Part shown: piece after piece, positions 1 to 11,861 of the stretch
Position numbering within the stretch: the stretch's first letter is position 1
How the letters are laid out: the number at the start of each line of letters is the position of its first letter
Source: Micrococcales bacterium 73-13
Lineage (GTDB): Bacteria; Actinomycetota; Actinomycetes; Actinomycetales; Microbacteriaceae
Length of the DNA stretch: 64,000 nucleotides
Assembly (NCBI GenBank): GCA_001898855.1
Contig: MKVN01000023.1
Coordinates: forward strand, 1-64,000
Direction of reading: 5' to 3'
The notes under the pieces: generated by a model
What the model saw: the letters and a program-made list of their open reading frames with translations, nothing else
Told to the model about the DNA's origin: nothing
Databases searched by the model: none
Translations under genes and position numbers: made by a program

Positions 1-937
<937 letters not shown>

Positions 938-991
938 GTCCGAAGGACTCGGGTCGAGCGGCGCCGCAGGCGCGCATCGAGACCTAGCTCG

Positions 992-1023
992 AAGGGGCCG
1001 GACCGCGAGGTCCGGCCCCTTCC
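992..1023 (+). terminator. Rho-independent-type terminator after tuf
   Basis: A perfect 13-bp stem (992-1004 with 1009-1021, arms aaggggccggacc and ggtccggcccctt) closes on a GCGA tetraloop. It lies 55 nt after the tuf stop codon. The U-tract is short, as is common in high-GC actinomycetes. It separates the tuf transcript from the P-type ATPase gene. Confidence 0.85.
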
Positions 1024-1070
1024 GCTTCCCCGGGCCGCGCTCGCCGCCTCGCAGGCCTACACTCCATCCC

Positions 1071-3467
1071 ATGGCGCCCCGCCGCCCCCGCCGCACCCCC
1101 GCCTGGCGGGACCTGCTCGCGCAGTTCTCCTCGCCGATCATCCTGATCCTGGTCGCGGCGACCGTCCTCGCGATGGCGCTCGGCGACCTGCTCGACGGCG
1201 TCATCATCCTGGTGATCGTGCTCGCGAGCGGCCTGCTCGGCTTCTGGCAGTCGCGCCGGGCGGGCGACGCCGTCGCCCGGCTGATGAGCCAGGTCGAGGT
1301 GCTCGTCGCGATCGTCCGGGACGGCGCGGCGCTGCGGGTGTCGGTCGACGAGGTCCGGGTCGGCGACATCGTGCTGCTGTCCGCGGGCGGGGTGGTGCCG
1401 GCCGACGCCCGGCTGCTGGAGGCGGCGAGCCTGCTCGTCGACGAGTCGGCCCTGACCGGGGAGTCCTTCCCCGTCGAGAAGGACCCCGCCGCCGTCTCGG
1501 CGCCGGGCGCGCCGGTGTCGCAGCGACGGGACCGGGTGTTCCTCGGCACCCATGTGCTCAGCGGGAGCGGCCGCGCGCTCGTCGAGGCGGTGGGCGCCGG
1601 CACGCTCTACGGCGGCGTCTCGCGCTCGCTCGCCTCGCGGGTCCGGCCGACCTCCTTCGAGGCGGGCACGACCCGGTTCGGGCTGCTGCTGGTCTGGGTG
1701 ATGGTCGTCGTCACCGCCTTCGTGTTCGTCGTCAACGTCGTCCTCGGCCGCGAGTTCGTCGAGGCCCTGCTCTTCTCGCTCGCGCTCGCGGTCGGCATCA
1801 CGCCGCAGATGCTCCCCGCGATCCTCGCGGTGAGCCTCGCCTCCGGCGCCCGCCGGATGGCGCGCCGGAAGGTCGTGGTGAAGCGGCTCGACGCGATCGA
1901 GGACCTCGGCGCGCTGACCATCGTGTGCACCGACAAGACCGGGACGCTCACCGCCGGGGCCGCCCGGCTCGACCGGGCGCTCGACGCGGCCGGGGCGGAG
2001 AGCGACCGGGTGCTCGCGCTCGCCGCGCTGAACGCCGGGCTGCAGCGCGGCTTCCCGAACCCGCTGGACGAGGCCGTGCTCGCGCGACGGCGGCCGCCCG
2101 ACGGCGCCCGGGCGAGCGGCGAGGTGCCGTACGACTTCGCCAGGCGCATGCTCTCGGTCGCCTGCGAGGTCGACGGCGCGCCGGCGCTCGTCACCAAGGG
2201 CGCGTTCGACCCGGTCCTCGCTGCCTGCGCGACGATCGCCGGGCCGGAGGGGGAGAGGCCGATCGAGGACGGGCGCGCCGCGCTCCGCGCGCGCTTCGAG
2301 GCGCTCAGCGCGCAGGGCTACCGCGTGCTCGGCGTCGCGACCCGGCCGCTGCCGGCCGGATCGGGATCGGGGCCGGGGCCCGAGGCCGAGACCGGCCTGC
2401 GCTTCGAGGGGATGCTCGCGTTCCACGACCCGGCGAAGGACGGCGTGCCGGAGGCGATCGAGCAGCTGCGCGCGCTCGGCATCGACGTCGCCATGATCAC
2501 CGGCGACAACCGGCTGGCGGCGGCCGCGATCGCGTCGTCGGTCGGCATCCCCGCCGGCGACGTCGTGATCGGATCCGAGATCGCGGGCCTCGCGGACACC
2601 GCGCTGGCGGTCCGGGTCGCGCAGGCGCGGGTGTTCGCCGAGGTGGAGCCGGCCCACAAGGCGCGCATCGTGAGCGCGCTGCGGCGCTCGGGGCAGTCGG
2701 TCGGCTACCTCGGCGACGGGATCAACGACTCGCCGGCGCTGCACGCGGCCGACGTCGGCATCTCGGTCGACACCGCGGTCGACGTCGCCCGCGAGGCCGC
2801 CGCGGTGGTCCTGCTCGACAAGAGCCTCGCCGTCGTCGCGGACGGGGTCCGGCTCGGTCGGCAGACCTTCGCGAACACGCTCAAGTACATCCGGGTCACG
2901 GTCAGCGCGAGCTTCGGGAACATGGTCTCGATGGCCGCCGCCAGCCTGTTCCTGCCGTTCCTGCCGCTGCTGCCGCGGCAGCTGCTCGTCCTCAACTTCC
3001 TCACCGACATCCCCGCGATGTCGGTCGCGGGCGATCGGGTGGACGACGAGCTGACCGCCCGCCCCGGGCGCTGGGAGGTGCGCTCGATCGCGCGCTTCAT
3101 GGTCGTGTTCGGGCTCGTCTCGTCGGTATTCGACGGCGTCGCCTTCGCGATCCTCGCCCTCGGCTTCCACGCCGGCGACGCGCTGTTCCGCAGCGGCTGG
3201 TTCGTCGAGTCGACGCTCAGCGAGCTCGTCGCGCTGCTCTCGCTGCGCTCGGCGCTGCCGATCTGGCGGACCCGCCCCGGCACCGGGATGCTCGTCGCGA
3301 GCGGGGTCGTCGCGGCGGTCGTGCTCGCGATCCTCTACACGCCGCTCGCCGACCCGCTCGGGCTGGTCGCCGTCCCGGGCCCCGTGCTCGCCGCCATGAT
3401 CGGCGTCACGGCGCTGTACCTGGTGGCGAACGAGGCCATGAAGCGCCGGTTCATCGTCCGCCGCTGA
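1071..3467 (+). CDS. mgtA: Magnesium-transporting P-type ATPase (MgtA/MgtB-like)
   Basis: Probable ATP-driven Mg2+ importer of the inner membrane, 798 residues. Visible motifs are TGES (129-132, A domain), the phosphorylation site DKTGTLT (Asp288), TGDN (477-480) and GDGIND (548-553). A TPQMLP segment near 244-249, followed by an [17 protein letters not shown] stretch, is characteristic of the MgtA/MgtB group and not of Ca2+ or heavy-metal pumps. Hydrophobic segments near residues 20-60, 205-265 and 620-795 give the usual transmembrane layout. The protein is about 100 residues shorter than enteric MgtA because the N-terminal cytosolic extension is nearly absent. A -10 box TACACT (1058-1063) ends 7 nt before ATG, so the mRNA is probably leaderless. 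There is no room for an M-box riboswitch. Its place between tuf and rpsJ is unusual. Confidence 0.88.
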   Translation: MAPRRPRRTPAWRDLLAQFSSPIILILVAATVLAMALGDLLDGVIILVIVLASGLLGFWQSRRAGDAVARLMSQVEVLVAIVRDGAALRVSVDEVRVGDIVLLSAGGVVPADARLLEAASLLVDESALTGESFPVEKDPAAVSAPGAPVSQRRDRVFLGTHVLSGSGRALVEAVGAGTLYGGVSRSLASRVRPTSFEAGTTRFGLLLVWVMVVVTAFVFVVNVVLGREFVEALLFSLALAVGITPQMLPAILAVSLASGARRMARRKVVVKRLDAIEDLGALTIVCTDKTGTLTAGAARLDRALDAAGAESDRVLALAALNAGLQRGFPNPLDEAVLARRRPPDGARASGEVPYDFARRMLSVACEVDGAPALVTKGAFDPVLAACATIAGPEGERPIEDGRAALRARFEALSAQGYRVLGVATRPLPAGSGSGPGPEAETGLRFEGMLAFHDPAKDGVPEAIEQLRALGIDVAMITGDNRLAAAAIASSVGIPAGDVVIGSEIAGLADTALAVRVAQARVFAEVEPAHKARIVSALRRSGQSVGYLGDGINDSPALHAADVGISVDTAVDVAREAAAVVLLDKSLAVVADGVRLGRQTFANTLKYIRVTVSASFGNMVSMAAASLFLPFLPLLPRQLLVLNFLTDIPAMSVAGDRVDDELTARPGRWEVRSIARFMVVFGLVSSVFDGVAFAILALGFHAGDALFRSGWFVESTLSELVALLSLRSALPIWRTRPGTGMLVASGVVAAVVLAILYTPLADPLGLVAVPGPVLAAMIGVTALYLVANEAMKRRFIVRR

Positions 3468-3794
3468 GCCGCGACACGCCCGAGTTGCAGCGGATGCCGA
3501 AGCCTGGCAGAATCTTCTAGTTCAATACGCCGCCTGACCGCGTTCGACACGGACGAGGGACGGCGGCTCACTCTCAGGCAGTGCATAGCTCGTGAGTGGG
3601 GCCCCGGTCTCCGGTGGCAGCCCCAGACCGCAGCTAGGCCGCAGGGAGCGGACACGGCGGGCGCCGCAGGACGGCGTGCAGCCATGGGCGCATGCGCGCC
3701 CGGCCACTGACATCAGCACAGCGCCATCGAAGTGCGGTGCGCGGCGAGACCGCGTGCCGGCTGAGACGAGTACGAGAAGAGGAAGGCGAGAGCC
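3468..3794 (+). promoter_or_regulatory. S10 operon promoter and long untranslated leader
   Basis: This 327-nt gap has no convincing gene. A promoter can be read as TTGCAG (3485-3490), a 17-nt spacer, and CAGAAT (3508-3513, preceded by TGG). It predicts a start near 3520 and a leader of about 275 nt before rpsJ. A small stem GGTCT/AGACC (3606-3610 with 3625-3629) lies inside the leader. The length and position fit the autoregulated S10 leaders of other bacteria. No conserved L4-binding structure could be confirmed by eye. Confidence 0.55.
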
Positions 3795-4103
3795 ATGGCG
3801 GGACAGAAGATCCGCATCCGGCTGAAGTCGTACGACCACGAGGTCATCGACTCCTCCGCCCGCAAGATCGTCGACACGGTCACCCGTGCCGGTGCGAGCG
3901 TGGTCGGCCCGGTGCCGCTCCCGACGGAGAAGAACGTGGTCGCGGTCATCCGCTCGCCCCACAAGTACAAGGACAGCCGCGAGCACTTCGAGAAGCGCAC
4001 CCACAAGCGGCTCATCGACATCATCGACCCGACGCCGAAGGCGGTCGACTCGCTCATGCGCCTCGACCTGCCGGCCGACGTCAACATCGAGATCAAGCTC
4101 TGA
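3795..4103 (+). CDS. rpsJ: 30S ribosomal protein S10 (uS10, NusE)
   Basis: Small-subunit protein of the 30S head, 102 residues, full length. As NusE it also pairs with NusB in transcription antitermination. The sequence carries the typical [14 protein letters not shown] opening and the family pattern [19 protein letters not shown], and ends DVNIEIKL. A purine-rich ribosome-binding site (gaagaggaagg) precedes the ATG. First gene of the 11-gene S10 cluster, 19 nt before rplC. Confidence 0.98.
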   Translation: MAGQKIRIRLKSYDHEVIDSSARKIVDTVTRAGASVVGPVPLPTEKNVVAVIRSPHKYKDSREHFEKRTHKRLIDIIDPTPKAVDSLMRLDLPADVNIEIKL

Positions 4104-4122
4104 CGGGCGAGGAACACCACCA

Positions 4123-4773
4123 ATGACTGCCACCAAGACGACGAAGGGCCTGCTGGGCGTCAAGCTCGGCATGACCCAGGTCTGGGACGCCAGCGGCAAG
4201 CTCGTCCCGGTGACCGCGATCAAGGTCGACGCGAACGTCGTGACCCAGGTCCGCACCCCCGAGGTCGACGGCTACAGCGCCGTCCAGATCGCCTCGGGCG
4301 CGATCGACCCCCGCAAGGTCACCAAGCCGCTCAGCGGCCACTTCGAGAAGGCCGGCGTGACGCCGCGCCGCCACGTGACCGAGGTCCGCACCGCGGACGC
4401 CGGCGAGTACGCGCTCGGCCAGGAGCTCGACGTCACCGTCTTCGAGGCCGGCCAGCTCGTCGACGTCGTCGGCACCAGCAAGGGCAAGGGCACCGCGGGC
4501 GTCATGAAGCGCCACAACTTCCAGGGCGTCTCCGCCTCGCACGGCTCGCACCGCAACCACCGCAAGCCGGGCTCCATCGGCGCCTCCAGCACCCCCTCGC
4601 GCGTCTTCAAGGGCATGCGGATGGCCGGCCGGATGGGCGCCGAGCGCGTCACCGTCCTCGGCCTCACGGTCCAGGCCGTCGACGCCGAGCGCGGCGTGCT
4701 GCTCGTCAAGGGCGCCGTCCCCGGCGCCAAGGGCCGCCTCGTGTTCGTCCGCGACTCCGTGAAGGGGGCCTGA
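4123..4773 (+). CDS. rplC: 50S ribosomal protein L3 (uL3)
   Basis: Large-subunit protein that nucleates 23S folding and sends a loop toward the peptidyl-transferase centre. It has 216 residues. The start is ATG 4123 ([19 protein letters not shown]); the open frame runs upstream to 3886 but only as a shadow of rpsJ. The HNFQG loop, whose Gln is methylated in enterobacteria, and the [12 protein letters not shown] segment are intact. A GGCGAGGA ribosome-binding site precedes the start. Separated from rplD by 2 nt. Confidence 0.98.
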   Translation: MTATKTTKGLLGVKLGMTQVWDASGKLVPVTAIKVDANVVTQVRTPEVDGYSAVQIASGAIDPRKVTKPLSGHFEKAGVTPRRHVTEVRTADAGEYALGQELDVTVFEAGQLVDVVGTSKGKGTAGVMKRHNFQGVSASHGSHRNHRKPGSIGASSTPSRVFKGMRMAGRMGAERVTVLGLTVQAVDAERGVLLVKGAVPGAKGRLVFVRDSVKGA

Positions 4774-4775
4774 GC

Positions 4776-5429
4776 ATGTCCGCCATCGACGTCGTCGACG
4801 CCAAGGGCAAGAAGGTCGGATCCGTCGACCTCCCCGCCGAGGTGTTCGACGTGCAGACCAACGTGCCGCTCATCCACCAGGTCGTCACCGCGCAGCTCGC
4901 GGCGGCGCGCCAGGGCACGCACAAGACGAAGAACCGCGGCGAGGTCTCCGGGACCGGCGTCAAGCCGTTCAAGCAGAAGGGCACCGGCCGCTCCCGTCAG
5001 GGCTCGGTCCGCGCGCCCGAGCACCGCGGCGGCGGCACCGTGCACGGCCCGCAGCCGCGCGACTACTCGCAGCGCACCCCGAAGAAGATGATCGCCGCCG
5101 CGCTCAGGGGCTCGCTCTCCGACCGCGCCCGCGCCGGCCGGCTGCACGTCGTCGAGGCGCTCAGCGTCGACGGGGTGCCGGGGACCCGGCTCGCGGCCGA
5201 GATCCTCGGCTCGCTGACCAGCGGCAAGTCGACGCTCGTCGTCGTCCGCGACCACGCCAGCGCGTGCGCCAAGTCGGTGCGCAACCTGCCCGCGGTGCAC
5301 GTCATCGAGGCCGGCCAGCTGAACGCCTACGACGTGCTCGTCGCCGACGACATCGTCTTCACCCGTTCCGGCTACGACGCCTTCGTGGCGGCGCAGGCGG
5401 GCGCGAAGCCTGAGGAGGTGACCGCGTGA
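4776..5429 (+). CDS. rplD: 50S ribosomal protein L4 (uL4)
   Basis: Large-subunit protein whose extended loop lines the exit tunnel; in many bacteria it represses its own operon. The 217-residue protein shows the basic tunnel loop [19 protein letters not shown] (about residues 69-87) followed by the QRTPKKM motif. The last four bases overlap rplW as GTGA, so translation is probably coupled. It ends with a short tail after the C-terminal globular part. Confidence 0.97.
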   Translation: MSAIDVVDAKGKKVGSVDLPAEVFDVQTNVPLIHQVVTAQLAAARQGTHKTKNRGEVSGTGVKPFKQKGTGRSRQGSVRAPEHRGGGTVHGPQPRDYSQRTPKKMIAAALRGSLSDRARAGRLHVVEALSVDGVPGTRLAAEILGSLTSGKSTLVVVRDHASACAKSVRNLPAVHVIEAGQLNAYDVLVADDIVFTRSGYDAFVAAQAGAKPEEVTA

Positions 5430-5725
5430 GCCTCACGTACAAGGACCCGCGCGACATCATCATCGCCCCGGTCGTCTCCGAGAAGAGCTACGCGCTCATC
5501 GACGAGGGCAAGTACTCGTTCATCGTCGCGACCGACGCGAACAAGACCGAGATCAAGCTCGCCATCGAGAAGATCTTCGGCGTCCGGGTCGAGGCCGTGA
5601 ACACGCTGAACCGGCAAGGCAAGACCCGCCGCACGCGTGCCGGCATCGGCAAGCGCAAGGACACCAAGCGCGCGATCGTCACGCTCAAGTCCGGCTCGAT
5701 CGACATCTTCACGGCTGTCGGCTGA
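5426..5725 (+). CDS. rplW: 50S ribosomal protein L23 (uL23)
   Basis: Tunnel-exit protein that is the docking site for trigger factor and the signal recognition particle. It has 99 residues. GTG 5426 is used as start, overlapping the rplD stop by 4 nt. The family signature [11 protein letters not shown] is at residues 12-22, and [16 protein letters not shown] follows. The upstream GAGGAG in the end of rplD serves as ribosome-binding site. Confidence 0.97.
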   Translation: MSLTYKDPRDIIIAPVVSEKSYALIDEGKYSFIVATDANKTEIKLAIEKIFGVRVEAVNTLNRQGKTRRTRAGIGKRKDTKRAIVTLKSGSIDIFTAVG

Positions 5726-5745
5726 GGACGGGGGAGAAGAGAACC

Positions 5746-6585
<840 letters not shown>

Positions 6586-6599
6586 GGGAGGAGGAACAC

Positions 6600-6881
6600 A
6601 TGCCTCGCAGCCTCAAGAAGGGCCCCTTCGTCGACGAGCACCTCCTCCAGAAGGTGGTCAAGGCGAACGAGTCCGGCTCGAAGAACGTCATCAAGACGTG
6701 GTCGCGCCGATCGATGATCATCCCCGCGATGCTCGGTCACACGATCGCGGTGCACGACGGCCGCAAGCACGTCCCGGTGTTCGTCACCGAGACGATGGTC
6801 GGCCACAAGCTCGGCGAGTTCTCGCCGACCCGCACCTTCCGCGGCCACGTGAAGGACGACAAGAAGGGGCGGCGCCGCTGA
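6600..6881 (+). CDS. rpsS: 30S ribosomal protein S19 (uS19)
   Basis: 30S head protein near the A site that complexes with S13. It has 93 residues beginning [15 protein letters not shown] and containing the family block [16 protein letters not shown]. The ATG at 6600 follows the perfect GGGGAGGAGG ribosome-binding site. The stop codon overlaps the rplV start by one base (TGATG). Confidence 0.98.
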   Translation: MPRSLKKGPFVDEHLLQKVVKANESGSKNVIKTWSRRSMIIPAMLGHTIAVHDGRKHVPVFVTETMVGHKLGEFSPTRTFRGHVKDDKKGRRR

Positions 6882-7261
6882 TGGTCACCTCAATCGCCAA
6901 GCTGCGCCACATCCGCATCACGCCGATGAAGGCCCGCCGCGTCGTCGACATGATCCGCGGCCGCCAGGCCGTCGAGGCGCTCGCGATCCTGAAGTTCTCG
7001 CCGCAGGCGGCGAGCGAGCCGATCTACAAGCTCGTGGAGTCGGCGATCGCCAACGCCCGGGTGAAGGCCGACAACTCGAACGAGTACCTCGACGAGCAGG
7101 ACCTCGTGATCGCGAAGGCCTACGTCGACGAGGGCACCACGCTCAAGCGGTTCCAGCCGCGCGCGCAGGGCCGGGCGTTCCGGATCCGCAAGCGCACGAG
7201 CCACATCACCGTCGAGCTCGCGACGCCCGACCTCGCGAAGACCACGAAGGCAGGCAAGTAA
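6881..7261 (+). CDS. rplV: 50S ribosomal protein L22 (uL22)
   Basis: Tunnel protein whose long beta-hairpin, together with L4, forms the constriction and the macrolide region. It has 126 residues. The hairpin segment [18 protein letters not shown] is intact with no deletion of the resistance type. The start is ATG 6881, sharing one base with the rpsS stop, and the stop overlaps the rpsC start in the same way. Confidence 0.97.
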   Translation: MVTSIAKLRHIRITPMKARRVVDMIRGRQAVEALAILKFSPQAASEPIYKLVESAIANARVKADNSNEYLDEQDLVIAKAYVDEGTTLKRFQPRAQGRAFRIRKRTSHITVELATPDLAKTTKAGK

Positions 7262-8016
7262 TGGGACAGAAGGTCTCCCCCTACGGGTTCCGCCTCGGGA
7301 CCACGACGGACCACGTCTCCCGCTGGTTCTCCGACTCCACCAAGGACGGTCAGCGCTACAAGGACTACGTGGCCGAGGACGTCAGGATCCGCAAGCTGCT
7401 GCAGTCCAAGCTCGACCGCGCCGGCGTCGCGAGGATCGAGATCGAGCGCACCAAGGACCGCGTCCGCGTCGACATCCACACCGCCCGCCCGGGCATCGTG
7501 ATCGGCCGCCGCGGCGCCGAGGCGGAGAACATCCGCGCGCTGCTCGAGAAGCTCACCGGCAAGCAGATCCAGCTCAACATCCTCGAGGTGAAGAACCCCG
7601 AGGCCGAGGCCCAGCTCGTCGCGCAGGGCGTCGCCGAGCAGCTGTCCGCTCGCGTGGCGTTCCGCCGCGCGATGCGCAAGGGGCTGCAGGGCGCGCAGCG
7701 CGCCGGCGCCAAGGGCGTCAAGATCCAGGTCTCGGGCCGGCTCGGCGGCGCGGAGATGTCGCGCTCCGAGTTCTACCGCGAGGGCCGGGTGCCGCTGCAC
7801 ACGCTCCGCTCGAACATCGACTACGGCTTCTACGAGGCCAAGACGACGTTCGGCCGGATCGGCGTGAAGGTCTGGATCTACAAGGGCGACCTCACGAACA
7901 AGGAGCTCGCCCGCGAGCAGGCGAACATGAAGTCCACGCGCCCCGAGCGCGGCGACCGCGGCCCGCGCCGCGGCCCGCGCGCCGACGCGCCCGTCGCAGC
8001 AGGGGCGGAGGCCTGA
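7261..8016 (+). CDS. rpsC: 30S ribosomal protein S3 (uS3)
   Basis: 30S head protein at the mRNA entry tunnel with helicase activity. Its 251 residues start [13 protein letters not shown]. The KH domain signature [16 protein letters not shown] is present, then the C-terminal domain with [18 protein letters not shown]. The last 35 residues form an Arg/Pro/Ala tail as in other actinomycetes. TAATG overlap with rplV implies coupled translation. Confidence 0.98.
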   Translation: MGQKVSPYGFRLGTTTDHVSRWFSDSTKDGQRYKDYVAEDVRIRKLLQSKLDRAGVARIEIERTKDRVRVDIHTARPGIVIGRRGAEAENIRALLEKLTGKQIQLNILEVKNPEAEAQLVAQGVAEQLSARVAFRRAMRKGLQGAQRAGAKGVKIQVSGRLGGAEMSRSEFYREGRVPLHTLRSNIDYGFYEAKTTFGRIGVKVWIYKGDLTNKELAREQANMKSTRPERGDRGPRRGPRADAPVAAGAEA

Positions 8017-8018
8017 TC

Positions 8019-8438
8019 ATGCTGATTCCCCGTAAGGTCAAGCACCGCAAGCAGCACCACCCCGGCCGCGACGGCCAGGCGACCGGCGGCACCAAGGTGA
8101 CGTTCGGCGAGTTCGGCATCCAGGCCCTCTCGCCGGCCTACGTCACCAACCGCCAGATCGAGGCCGCGCGTATCGCGATGACCCGTCACATCAAGCGCGG
8201 CGGCAAGGTCTGGATCAACGTGTTCCCGGACCGCCCGCTCACCAAGAAGCCGGCCGAGACCCGCATGGGCTCCGGCAAGGGCTCGCCGGAGTGGTGGGTC
8301 GCCAACATCAAGCCGGGTCGCGTCCTGTTCGAGGTCGCCGGCGTGGGCGAGGAGCTCGCCCGCGAGGCCATGACCCGTGCCATCCACAAGCTGCCGCTCA
8401 AGGCGCGCATCATCAAGCGTGAGGAGGCTGACGCGTAA
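8019..8438 (+). CDS. rplP: 50S ribosomal protein L16 (uL16)
   Basis: Protein that organises the A-site tRNA contact on the 50S. It has 139 residues, beginning [17 protein letters not shown]. The [23 protein letters not shown] block around residues 72-94 is the family signature. It is followed by rpmC with a one-base TAATG overlap. Confidence 0.98.
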   Translation: MLIPRKVKHRKQHHPGRDGQATGGTKVTFGEFGIQALSPAYVTNRQIEAARIAMTRHIKRGGKVWINVFPDRPLTKKPAETRMGSGKGSPEWWVANIKPGRVLFEVAGVGEELAREAMTRAIHKLPLKARIIKREEADA

Positions 8439-8755
8439 TGGCCGTCGGATCCAAGCAGCTCCGCCCGACGGAGCTCGACACCTTCGAGGACAGCCGTCTC
8501 GTCGACGAGCTGAAGAAGGCCAAGGAGGAGCTCTTCAACCTCCGCTTCCAGTCCGCGACGGGCACGCTCGACGCGCACGGCCGCATCCGCGCCGTCAAGC
8601 GCGACATCGCCCGCATCTACACCGTGATCCGCGAGCGCGAGCTCGGGATCCGGGCCACCCCCGCCCCGCTCGAGGCCCCGGCCAAGAAGAGCGCGGCGAA
8701 GAAGTCCGCCAAGGCCGAGGCGCCCGCCGAGGCCGAGGCCGAGAAGGCTGAGTGA
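8438..8755 (+). CDS. rpmC: 50S ribosomal protein L29 (uL29) with Ala/Lys/Glu tail
   Basis: Small tunnel-exit protein next to L23. The conserved core (residues 1-70) contains [18 protein letters not shown] and ends in the [11 protein letters not shown] helix. Residues 71-105 form a low-complexity Ala/Lys/Glu extension, so the protein is about 105 residues compared with 60-75 elsewhere. Such tails are common in actinomycetes. The frame overlaps a possible GTG start of rpsQ. Confidence 0.96.
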   Translation: MAVGSKQLRPTELDTFEDSRLVDELKKAKEELFNLRFQSATGTLDAHGRIRAVKRDIARIYTVIRERELGIRATPAPLEAPAKKSAAKKSAKAEAPAEAEAEKAE

Positions 8756-8760
8756 ACGAC

Positions 8761-9087
8761 ATGGCTGAGACGAAGAAGGCCGCGACCGGCTCGAAGGGCC
8801 ACGAGCACGCCGCGCACGACGTGCGCGACGCCTCCGCCCGCGGCTATCGCAAGGCCCGCCGCGGCTACGTGGTGAGCGACAAGATGGACAAGACGATCGT
8901 CGTCGAGGTCGAGGACCGCGTGAAGCACCCGCTCTACGGCAAGGTCATGCGCCGCAGCTCGAAGGTGCACGTGCACGACGAGCAGAACGCCGCCGGCATC
9001 GGCGACCTCGTGCTCATCAACGAGACCCGTCCGGTCTCGGCGACCAAGCGCTGGCGCCTCGTCGAGATCCTCGAGAAGGCGAAGTAA
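8761..9087 (+). CDS. rpsQ: 30S ribosomal protein S17 (uS17)
   Basis: Primary 16S rRNA-binding protein of the 30S body. From ATG 8761 it is 108 residues, with about 35 polar residues before the core [24 protein letters not shown] at 8752 is in frame, overlaps the rpmC stop and would add MND. It has a closer AAGG sequence, so the real start is uncertain between the two. ATG is preferred because the family usually begins MA-[ED]-T. This is the last gene of the S10 cluster, only 3 nt before rplN. Confidence 0.95.
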   Translation: MAETKKAATGSKGHEHAAHDVRDASARGYRKARRGYVVSDKMDKTIVVEVEDRVKHPLYGKVMRRSSKVHVHDEQNAAGIGDLVLINETRPVSATKRWRLVEILEKAK

Positions 9088-9090
9088 GCG

Positions 9091-9459
9091 ATGATCCAGC
9101 AGGAGTCCAGGCTCAAGGTCGCCGACAACACCGGCGCCAAGGAGCTGCTCACCATCCGCGTGCTCGGCGGCTCGGGCCGTCGCTACGCCGGGCTCGGCGA
9201 CGTCATCGTGGCGACCGTGAAGGACGCCATCCCCGGCGGCAACGTCAAGAAGGGCGACGTCGTCAAGGCGGTCGTCGTGCGCACCGTCAAGGAGACCCGT
9301 CGCCCGGACGGCTCGTACATCAAGTTCGACGAGAACGCCGCCGTGATCCTGAAGAACGACGGGGACCCGCGCGGGACCCGCATCTTCGGGCCGGTCGGCC
9401 GTGAGCTTCGCGAGAAGAAGTTCATGAAGATCATCTCGCTGGCCCCGGAGGTGCTCTGA
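9091..9459 (+). CDS. rplN: 50S ribosomal protein L14 (uL14)
   Basis: Subunit-interface protein that also binds the silencing factor RsfS. It has 122 residues, the standard length, starting [19 protein letters not shown] and ending with the [15 protein letters not shown] helix. It opens the spc gene order, with only 3 nt to rpsQ, so the S10 and spc clusters look like one transcription unit here. Confidence 0.98.
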   Translation: MIQQESRLKVADNTGAKELLTIRVLGGSGRRYAGLGDVIVATVKDAIPGGNVKKGDVVKAVVVRTVKETRRPDGSYIKFDENAAVILKNDGDPRGTRIFGPVGRELREKKFMKIISLAPEVL

Positions 9460-9461
9460 CC

Positions 9462-9893
9462 ATGGCGAAGATCAAGACCGGCGACCTCGTGCAGGTCATC
9501 TCCGGCCCGAAGCCGGAGCGCGGCGGCGACCGCGGCAAGCAGGGCAAGGTCATCAAGGTGGACGGCGACCGCGTGCTCGTCGAGGGCCTGAACCTCGCGA
9601 CGACCCACCGCAAGGTCGGGCAGACGCAGCGCGGGACCAAGACCGGCGGCATCGAGCACGTCGAGGCCCCGATCCACATCTCGAACCTCGCCCTGGTCGA
9701 CCCGGACACGAAGGCCCCCGCGCGCGTGGGCTTCGAGATCGGCAAGGACGGCAGGAAGACCCGCGTCTTCAAGCCCTCCCGCTACGCCGCCAAGCCCGAG
9801 AAGGCCGCGGCGAAGAAGGCCTCGGCCAAGAAGACCGCCGCGAAGGCCGCCGACGAGACGGTCGAGACCGTCGAGGCAGCTGAGGAGAACTGA
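9462..9893 (+). CDS. rplX: 50S ribosomal protein L24 (uL24)
   Basis: Assembly-initiating protein of the 50S near the tunnel exit. The KOW domain lies in the first half (GDLVQVISG, then [20 protein letters not shown]). Residues about 110-143 are an Ala/Lys/Glu-rich tail, so the length of 143 exceeds the usual 105. Two bases separate it from rplN. Confidence 0.97.
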   Translation: MAKIKTGDLVQVISGPKPERGGDRGKQGKVIKVDGDRVLVEGLNLATTHRKVGQTQRGTKTGGIEHVEAPIHISNLALVDPDTKAPARVGFEIGKDGRKTRVFKPSRYAAKPEKAAAKKASAKKTAAKAADETVETVEAAEEN

Positions 9894-9898
9894 GCATC

Positions 9899-10492
9899 AT
9901 GAGCACCGCTACTGCCGCGCCGGCTGGCAAGATCCAGCCCCGCCTCAAGCAGAAGTACCGCACCGAGATCGTCCCGGCCCTGACCGAGGAGTTCGGGTTC
10001 AAGAACCCGCACCAGGTCCCCGGCCTCGTCAAGGTCGTCGTGAACACCGGCGTCGGCGAGGCCGCGCGCGACTCGAAGGTCATCGAGGGCGCGATCAAGG
10101 ACCTCCAGCTCATCACGGGCCAGAAGCCGCAGGTCACCGCCGCCCGCAAGTCGATCGCGCAGTTCAAGCTGCGCGAGGGCATGCCGATCGGCGCGCACGT
10201 CACGCTGCGCGGCGACCGGGCCTGGGAGTTCCTCGACCGCCTCGTGACGCTCGCGCTGCCGCGCATCCGCGACTTCCGCGGCCTGTCGCCGAAGCAGTTC
10301 GACGGCCACGGGAACTACACCTTCGGCGTGACCGAGCAGTCGATCTTCCACGAGATCGACCAGGACAGGATCGACCGCGTCCGCGGCTTCGACATCACGG
10401 TCGTCACGACGGCCGCCAACGACGACGAGGGTCGCGCGCTCCTGCGAGCGCTCGGCTTCCCGTTCCAGGCCGCGGCGAGCGCCGAGGCCTGA
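9899..10492 (+). CDS. rplE: 50S ribosomal protein L5 (uL5)
   Basis: Protein of the 5S RNP that contacts the P-site tRNA. It has 197 residues, with the family blocks [20 protein letters not shown] and [15 protein letters not shown]. The ATG at 9899 follows GAGGAGA. The next gene is rpsH: the rpsN (S14) gene found here in many bacteria is missing, and the 61-nt gap cannot hold one. Confidence 0.97.
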   Translation: MSTATAAPAGKIQPRLKQKYRTEIVPALTEEFGFKNPHQVPGLVKVVVNTGVGEAARDSKVIEGAIKDLQLITGQKPQVTAARKSIAQFKLREGMPIGAHVTLRGDRAWEFLDRLVTLALPRIRDFRGLSPKQFDGHGNYTFGVTEQSIFHEIDQDRIDRVRGFDITVVTTAANDDEGRALLRALGFPFQAAASAEA

Positions 10493-10553
10493 TTTCGCAC
10501 AGGCCGGCCGGGCTGGACCCCGAGCCGGAACCGACGAGAGAGAAGAACCAGCA

Positions 10554-10952
10554 ATGACGATGACCGACCCGGTGGCAGACCTGCTCACCCGGATCCGGAA
10601 CGCCAACTCGGCGCACCACGACACGGTGTCGCTGCCGGCGTCCAAGCTCAAGGCGCACATCGCCGAGATCCTCAAGCGCGAGGGCTACATCGCAGACTTC
10701 GCGGTCGCCGACGCGCGCGTGGGCCAGACCCTGACCATCACCCTCAAGTACGGCCCGAACCGCGAGCGGTCGATCGCCGGCGTCAAGCGGGTGTCCAAGC
10801 CGGGTCTGCGCGTCTACGCGAAGTCGACCGAGATCCCCAAGGTGCTCGGCGGCCTCGGCGTCGCGATCCTGTCCACCTCCTCGGGGCTCCTGACGGACCG
10901 CGAGGCCACGACGAAGGGCGTGGGCGGGGAAGTCCTCGCCTACGTGTGGTGA
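10554..10952 (+). CDS. rpsH: 30S ribosomal protein S8 (uS8)
   Basis: 16S rRNA-binding protein of the platform; in E. coli it represses the spc operon. It has 132 residues beginning [18 protein letters not shown] and ending with the signature [13 protein letters not shown] and a [10 protein letters not shown] end. The ATG at 10554 is preceded by GAGAGAGAAG; an ATG two codons later is possible. Confidence 0.97.
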   Translation: MTMTDPVADLLTRIRNANSAHHDTVSLPASKLKAHIAEILKREGYIADFAVADARVGQTLTITLKYGPNRERSIAGVKRVSKPGLRVYAKSTEIPKVLGGLGVAILSTSSGLLTDREATTKGVGGEVLAYVW

Positions 10953-10958
10953 TCTGAC

Positions 10959-11498
10959 ATGTCGCGCATCGGTCGTCTCCCCATCAGCATCCCGTCCGGC
11001 GTCGAGGTCAAGATCGACGGCCAGGACGTCACCGTCAAGGGCCCGAAGGGCGAGCTCGCGCTCACCGTCGCCGAGCCCATCGAGGCGAAGGTCGAGGAGG
11101 GCCAGGTCGTCGTGACCCGGCCCGACGACGAGCGGGGCTCCCGCTCGCTGCACGGCCTGACCCGCACGCTCATCGCGAACAACATCGTCGGCGTCACCGA
11201 GGGCTACGCCAAGGGCCTCGAGGTCGTCGGCACCGGTTACCGCGTGACCGCGAAGGGCGCCTCCGTCGAGTTCGCGCTCGGCTACTCGCACCCGATCACG
11301 GTGGACCCGCCCGCGGGCATCACGTTCACCGTCGAGGGCAACACCAAGCTCACCGTGAGCGGCATCTCCAAGCAGGCCGTCGGCGAGGTCGCCGCGCAGA
11401 TCCGCAAGCTGCGCAAGCCCGAGCCGTACAAGGGCAAGGGCGTGCGCTACGAGGGCGAGAACGTCCGCCGCAAGGCCGGCAAGAGCGGGAAGAAGTAA
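10959..11498 (+). CDS. rplF: 50S ribosomal protein L6 (uL6)
   Basis: 50S protein near the factor-binding site. It has 179 residues made of two similar domains and ends with the signature [16 protein letters not shown]. It begins [17 protein letters not shown]. It follows rpsH by 6 nt and precedes rplR by 3 nt. Confidence 0.98.
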   Translation: MSRIGRLPISIPSGVEVKIDGQDVTVKGPKGELALTVAEPIEAKVEEGQVVVTRPDDERGSRSLHGLTRTLIANNIVGVTEGYAKGLEVVGTGYRVTAKGASVEFALGYSHPITVDPPAGITFTVEGNTKLTVSGISKQAVGEVAAQIRKLRKPEPYKGKGVRYEGENVRRKAGKSGKK

Positions 11499-11501
11499 GC
11501 C

Positions 11502-11861
11502 ATGACCGTCAAGACCAAGTCCGCGGCGAAGGCGCGCCGGCACGCGCGCCTGCGCAAGAAGATCGTCGGGTCGGCCGAGCGTCCGCGCCTCGTCGTGACC
11601 CGCAGCTCCCGGCACGTCTTCGTCCAGATCGTCGACGACGCGCAGGGCCGCACCCTCGCGTCGGCCTCGACCCTCGAGGACGGCCTGCGCGCCTTCGATG
11701 GCGACAAGACCGCGAAGGCGAAGCGGGTCGGGGAGCTCGTGGCCGAGCGGGCCAAGCAGGCGGGCATCGAGTCCGTCGTGTTCGACCGCGGCGGGAACCG
11801 CTACGCGGGTCGCGTCGCGGCGATCGCCGACGGCGCCCGAGAGGCGGGGCTGGCACTGTGA
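11502..11861 (+). CDS. rplR: 50S ribosomal protein L18 (uL18)
   Basis: 5S rRNA-binding protein of the central protuberance. It has 119 residues with [20 protein letters not shown] in the middle and the [24 protein letters not shown] end typical of the family. Its last bases (GTGA) overlap the rpsE start by 4 nt. Confidence 0.97.
   Translation: MTVKTKSAAKARRHARLRKKIVGSAERPRLVVTRSSRHVFVQIVDDAQGRTLASASTLEDGLRAFDGDKTAKAKRVGELVAERAKQAGIESVVFDRGGNRYAGRVAAIADGAREAGLAL

Noticed and set aside
938..1070. Possible M-box magnesium riboswitch before mgtA
   Set aside because: Only 133 nt separate tuf and mgtA, a tuf terminator fills part of it, and the -10 box is 7 nt from ATG, so there is no leader RNA.
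984..3170. A 728-codon minus-strand frame opposite mgtA
   Set aside because: Antisense shadow with highly repetitive Arg/Asp/Glu/Ala composition.
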